From an uncultured Bacilli bacterium (GTDB lineage Bacteria; Bacillota_I; Bacilli_A; RF39; UBA660), in the NCBI GenBank assembly GCA_944363685.1, contig CALVUV010000053.1:1-8541 (forward strand): a stretch of DNA of 8,541 nt, read 5' to 3'. Of the stretch, positions 5,651 to 8,541 are shown piece after piece (the stretch's first letter is position 1; every line of letters starts with the position of its first letter). The notes under the pieces were generated by a model. That model ran no database searches and had not been told where the DNA came from. It worked only from the letters and a program-made list of their open reading frames with translations. A program made the translations under genes and the position numbers.

Positions 5651-7147
5651 ATGAAAAAAATATTATTATTCTTAACATTAAGTTTTATTTATTTACTAGG
5701 TACTACTCCAGTAAATGCTTCTACTGATTCTTTTTATGAAGCAGAGTATATTGATAATATCTACATGGTTAGACTTGATAAAACAACTAATACTAAATAC
5801 TATCAAAAAGCTAGGGTCTATAGAAGAACAAGCGATGGAAAATTAGCTTACTGTCTCCAACCATTTGAGAAATTTAATCCATCTAATAATACTTATGAAA
5901 CTGTATCAACACTACCTGAAATTAGTAATGAAACATTAAGTAGAATTAATGACATAATAAGTTTTGGTTATGGTTATGAAAAACATACTGATTTAAAATG
6001 GTATGCAATAACTCAACTTATGATTTGGCAAACAGTAGAACCTAATAGTGAATTTTATTTTACTGATACTTTAAATGGTAATAGAATAGAACCATATAAT
6101 AGTGAGATAAACGAAATAAATAATTTAATTAATAACAGTTATGTATTACCAAGTTTTAACAACCAAACATTCTATGGAATAGTAAATAAACCAATACAAC
6201 TTGTTGATAGCAATCGTGTATTAATATCATACAGCATTACTTCAACAGGCAATGCAAGAATAGACAAATTAAACAACAACTTAACAGCAAATTCCAAAAA
6301 TGAAGGTTGTTATGAAGTAACATATAGAAGAAGCTATAAGAATGATCCAGTATTATTCTACTATAATCCTAATAGTCAACACTTAGCAACTATAGGTAGT
6401 CCTAATAGTAAAAATGGAAAAGTAAACTTTTGCTTTAATGAATTAAAACTAAATCTTAAAAAAATAGATAAGGATACTGGTACTAACATAAGTAGTGGAG
6501 AAGCTAAATTAGAGGATAGTAAATTTACTCTTTATAATGATAAGATGGAAAAAATCAAAGACCTTACTTTAGATGATAACTTAGAAATTAATTTATCTAG
6601 TTCAACTGATGATCTAGATTATGGTACTTATTATTTAAAAGAGACAACAACAGGGGTTGGATATCTTCCTAATAATGAAACTTATAAAATAGAATTTACA
6701 CCAAATAATACAAAAATAAATCTTGTAATAGAAAATGAAGTATTAAAAAAAGAAGTAACAATCAAAAAATATTTTGGTGATGGTAAGCTAATGGAAAGTG
6801 AATCTAATATAAGTTTTGAAATTTATGATATTAATAATAATTTAGTTGATACAATTACTACTGATGTAAATGGTACTGCTAAAATAACTTTACCTTATGG
6901 TCATTATAAAATAGTACAAGTTAATACTACAGAAGGTTATACTAAAATAGAACCTTTTGAAATATTCATAAATGATATAAATAAAGAATATACTTATACA
7001 ATAAATGATTATAAGAAAAAAGAAGAAAAACCTAAAGAAACTATATCTATAGTAGTACCAAATACTAGTACCGAAAAAAACAGCTACCCTCTTATAAGCA
7101 TTACATTATTACCAGCATATTTCCTTGCTAAGAAAAAGTTTAGTTAG
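5651..7147 (+). CDS. Sortase-anchored surface protein: thioester (TQxA-type) domain plus two SpaA/Cna-B-like domains
   Basis: This 498-residue secreted adhesin candidate has a signal peptide (1-23, KK then a hydrophobic core, cleavage after VNA). Next is a thioester domain at about 30-165: YCL Cys68 and TQLMIW Gln122 are positioned to form the internal Cys-Gln thioester that such domains use to bind host or surface nucleophiles covalently. A linking beta domain (166-266) has Cys220 and Cys261. Two SpaA/Cna-B-like domains follow. The first (about 266-365) has Lys271, Glu331 and Asn362 placed for a Lys-Asn isopeptide bond. The second (about 366-455) has the Lys and Asn, but Gln423 replaces the Glu. 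The C-terminus has a VPNTS motif (469-473), a hydrophobic stretch and KKK. GGAGG lies 6 nt before the ATG. The overlapping sortase is the likely anchoring enzyme. The ligand is unknown. Confidence 0.87.
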   Translation: MKKILLFLTLSFIYLLGTTPVNASTDSFYEAEYIDNIYMVRLDKTTNTKYYQKARVYRRTSDGKLAYCLQPFEKFNPSNNTYETVSTLPEISNETLSRINDIISFGYGYEKHTDLKWYAITQLMIWQTVEPNSEFYFTDTLNGNRIEPYNSEINEINNLINNSYVLPSFNNQTFYGIVNKPIQLVDSNRVLISYSITSTGNARIDKLNNNLTANSKNEGCYEVTYRRSYKNDPVLFYYNPNSQHLATIGSPNSKNGKVNFCFNELKLNLKKIDKDTGTNISSGEAKLEDSKFTLYNDKMEKIKDLTLDDNLEINLSSSTDDLDYGTYYLKETTTGVGYLPNNETYKIEFTPNNTKINLVIENEVLKKEVTIKKYFGDGKLMESESNISFEIYDINNNLVDTITTDVNGTAKITLPYGHYKIVQVNTTEGYTKIEPFEIFINDINKEYTYTINDYKKKEEKPKETISIVVPNTSTEKNSYPLISITLLPAYFLAKKKFS

Positions 7148-7673
7148 TCTATTAGTACTAACCCTTTATATAGGTAGTTGTTATATAATATATAGTAGTG
7201 AAAGTATTAATGAAAAGAAAATAAATACTACAAATATTTCTTCTACAACTAATACTGGTAATAAAATCAATTACATTAATAATAGCAAAAAGGAAATACC
7301 TATCGCTACACTACATATAGATAAAATAAATTTAACTAAAGATATCTATGATATCAACAGTACTCATAATAATGTAGAAGAAAATGTTACTATTCTTAAT
7401 GATGATAAAGATTTAATAGTTCTAGCCGCTCATTCAGGACCTGGTTCTATCGCTTACTTTGATGATTTAGATAAATTAATTATAGATGATAAAATAAATT
7501 TAACTTATAATAATAAAAAAATAAATTACAAAGTAACAAAAATAGAAGAACAACCAAAAGATGGTACTATAGAAATAAATAAAACTAATAAACAAAGATT
7601 AATACTAACTACTTGTAGTAAAAAAGATAAATCAAAGCAGTTAGTAATAATTACAGAAAAAATAGATGCCTAA
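7125..7673 (+). CDS. Membrane-anchored sortase, probable anchoring enzyme of the adjacent adhesin
   Basis: This 182-residue cysteine transpeptidase cleaves a sorting motif and attaches the protein to the wall or to another subunit. It has an N-terminal membrane anchor (about 5-24), a Ser/Thr/Asn-rich linker (25-57) and a sortase beta-barrel (58-182). Catalytic His103 lies in LAAHSG and nucleophile Cys164 in LTTC. Between them, FDDLDKLIIDDKINL fits the family's L-x-x-G-D-x-I segment, with Asp for Gly. Where the catalytic Arg of the last strand is expected (RLVV-like), the sequence reads KQLVI, so Gln172 takes its place. The TTG at 7125 is the only usual start before the membrane segment. It has no clear Shine-Dalgarno and overlaps the adhesin end by 23 nt, suggesting translational coupling. 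The sortase class cannot be settled by eye. Confidence 0.85.
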   Translation: MLRKSLVSLLVLTLYIGSCYIIYSSESINEKKINTTNISSTTNTGNKINYINNSKKEIPIATLHIDKINLTKDIYDINSTHNNVEENVTILNDDKDLIVLAAHSGPGSIAYFDDLDKLIIDDKINLTYNNKKINYKVTKIEEQPKDGTIEINKTNKQRLILTTCSKKDKSKQLVIITEKIDA

Positions 7674-7685
7674 ACATCTATTTTT
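7658..7685. terminator. Bidirectional Rho-independent terminator between sortase and clpB
   Basis: AAAAATAGATG (7658-7668) and CATCTATTTTT (7675-7685) form a perfect 11-bp stem with a CCTAAA loop. Either strand gives a hairpin running into T residues, so it can stop both convergent transcripts. The sortase TAA (7671-7673) lies in the loop and the clpB TAG (7680-7678) in one arm. Only four bases separate the two coding regions. Confidence 0.8.
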
Positions 7686-8541
7686 CTATAATTAATTCAT
7701 TATCAACGACATCAAAAGTAACAGTCTCTCCATATTTAACAGTACCTTTAACAAGTTCATGAGCAAGTAAACTTTCAATAGTTTTACTAACTTCTCTTTT
7801 TAAAGGTCTAGCGCCATAATTAACATCATAACCAGCATCAACTAAATATTTTTTAGCCTTATCAGTTAATTTAATATGAATATCACTAGTAACAAGTCTA
7901 TTTTCAATATCAGATATAATCTTATCAAGAATCTCATAAATAGCATCTTTACTAAGAGGCTTAAAGATAATTATCTCATCAATACGATTAATAAACTCTG
8001 GTCTAAAATGACTTCTTACTTCATCCATTACTTTACTAGTATCACCATCTAAAATATATTCACTACCTAAGTTAGATGTCATGATAATAATAGTGTTTTT
8101 GAAATCCACAGTTCTACCATTAGAATCAGTAATTCTACCATCATCAAGTATTTGAAGTAAAAGATTTAATACTTCAGGATGAGCTTTCTCAATCTCATCA
8201 AATAAAACAATACTATATGGATTACGTCTAACCGCTTCAGTTAATTGTCCTCCTTCTTCATATCCAACATATCCTGGAGGCGAACCAATTAAACGACTTA
8301 CACTAAACTTCTCCATATATTCACTCATATCAATTCTAACCATATGTCTTTCATCATCAAAAAGTTCATAAGCAAGAGTTCTAGCTACTTCAGTTTTACC
8401 AACACCAGTTGGACCTAAGAATATGAATGAACCAATAGGTCTATTAGGATCTTTTATTCCACTACGAGACTTAAGTATCGCTTCACTAACTAAATGTAGC
8501 GCTTCATCTTGTCCCATAACACGATTTTTCATACTATTCTC
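7678..8541 (-). CDS. clpB: ClpB-type disaggregase, C-terminal AAA+ module, N-terminus beyond the window
   Basis: This is the second ATPase module of a Hsp100 chaperone that threads aggregated proteins through its hexamer pore with DnaK/DnaJ. Visible are 287 residues of about 860. The frame is open through the right edge (E-N-S before MKNRVMGQ), so the Met at 8532 is internal, not a start. Numbering from that Met: Walker A GPTGVGKT (40-47), pore loop GYVG (87-90) followed by YEEGGQLTEAVRR, Walker B VLFDE (109-113), sensor 1 MTSN (151-154), Arg-finger region FRPEFINRID (176-185) and sensor 2 GARPLKR (240-246). GYVGYEEGG and the ending after ESLLAHELVKG favour ClpB over ClpC (usually GYVGHDEGG). 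The middle domain that would settle this is outside. It is convergent with the sortase and ends in the shared terminator. A heat-shock promoter would lie outside the window. Confidence 0.9.
   Translation of the reverse strand, partial: ENSMKNRVMGQDEALHLVSEAILKSRSGIKDPNRPIGSFIFLGPTGVGKTEVARTLAYELFDDERHMVRIDMSEYMEKFSVSRLIGSPPGYVGYEEGGQLTEAVRRNPYSIVLFDEIEKAHPEVLNLLLQILDDGRITDSNGRTVDFKNTIIIMTSNLGSEYILDGDTSKVMDEVRSHFRPEFINRIDEIIIFKPLSKDAIYEILDKIISDIENRLVTSDIHIKLTDKAKKYLVDAGYDVNYGARPLKREVSKTIESLLAHELVKGTVKYGETVTFDVVDNELIIEK

Noticed and set aside
7074..7080. A7 tract near the adhesin sorting signal as a phase-variation site
   Set aside because: Runs of this length are common throughout this AT-rich DNA, and the frame is intact.
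8530..8532. ATG at 8532 as the start of a 284-residue AAA+ gene
   Set aside because: The frame stays open to the edge and the sequence begins mid-way in the ClpB family, at the segment linking to the second ATPase module; this Met is internal.
7678..8541. ClpC or ClpE instead of ClpB
   Set aside because: GYVGYEEGG and the C-terminal ESLLAHELVKG ending fit ClpB better, though the middle domain needed for certainty is outside the window.

Overview
The window is strongly AT-rich and codes densely on both strands, which fits a low-GC Gram-positive bacterium (Bacillota). The best guess is an uncultured gut member of the Bacilli/Erysipelotrichia/Mollicutes-related lineages. A sortase with its own sorting-signal protein implies a peptidoglycan wall. 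Every visible Trp is encoded by TGG and no gene has an in-frame TGA, so the standard bacterial code applies rather than the Mycoplasma code. The lineage is an inference from composition and gene families; no rRNA or other phylogenetic marker is present.

Left block (1-3705, all minus strand, read right to left): formate-tetrahydrofolate ligase (fhs), a 46-residue micro-ORF coupled through a TAATG junction, a putative HExxH metallopeptidase with an N-terminal zinc ribbon, and a CorA-type Mg2+ channel cut by the left edge. Gaps are -1, -20 and 16 nt, so this is probably one transcript starting at the TATAAT upstream of fhs.

Middle block (3750-5437, minus strand): a thymidylate kinase (tmk), then a 322-residue protein of unknown function that looks like a beta-solenoid followed by a coiled coil. 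The unknown gene has a near-consensus sigma-A promoter whose -35 box overlaps the tmk stop codon. A weak hairpin terminator overlaps its own stop.

Divergent spacer (5438-5650): about 210 bp between tmk and the surface-protein operon. It holds a symmetric AT-rich inverted-repeat array (5489-5585) lying exactly between two outward-facing promoter candidates.

Right block (5651-7673, plus strand): a secreted thioester-domain adhesin with two SpaA/Cna-B-like stalk domains and a VPNTS sorting motif. It overlaps by 23 nt a small membrane sortase that presumably anchors it. The sortase carries Gln where the catalytic Arg is expected.

Right edge (7678-8541, minus strand): the C-terminal AAA+ module of ClpB, convergent with the sortase. 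The two genes share a bidirectional hairpin terminator that contains both stop codons.

Most of the window is core metabolism and housekeeping. The accessory parts most worth a second look are the adhesin-sortase pair, its symmetric upstream region, and the micro-ORF/metallopeptidase insertion between fhs and corA. No tRNA, rRNA, CRISPR array or insertion sequence was seen.
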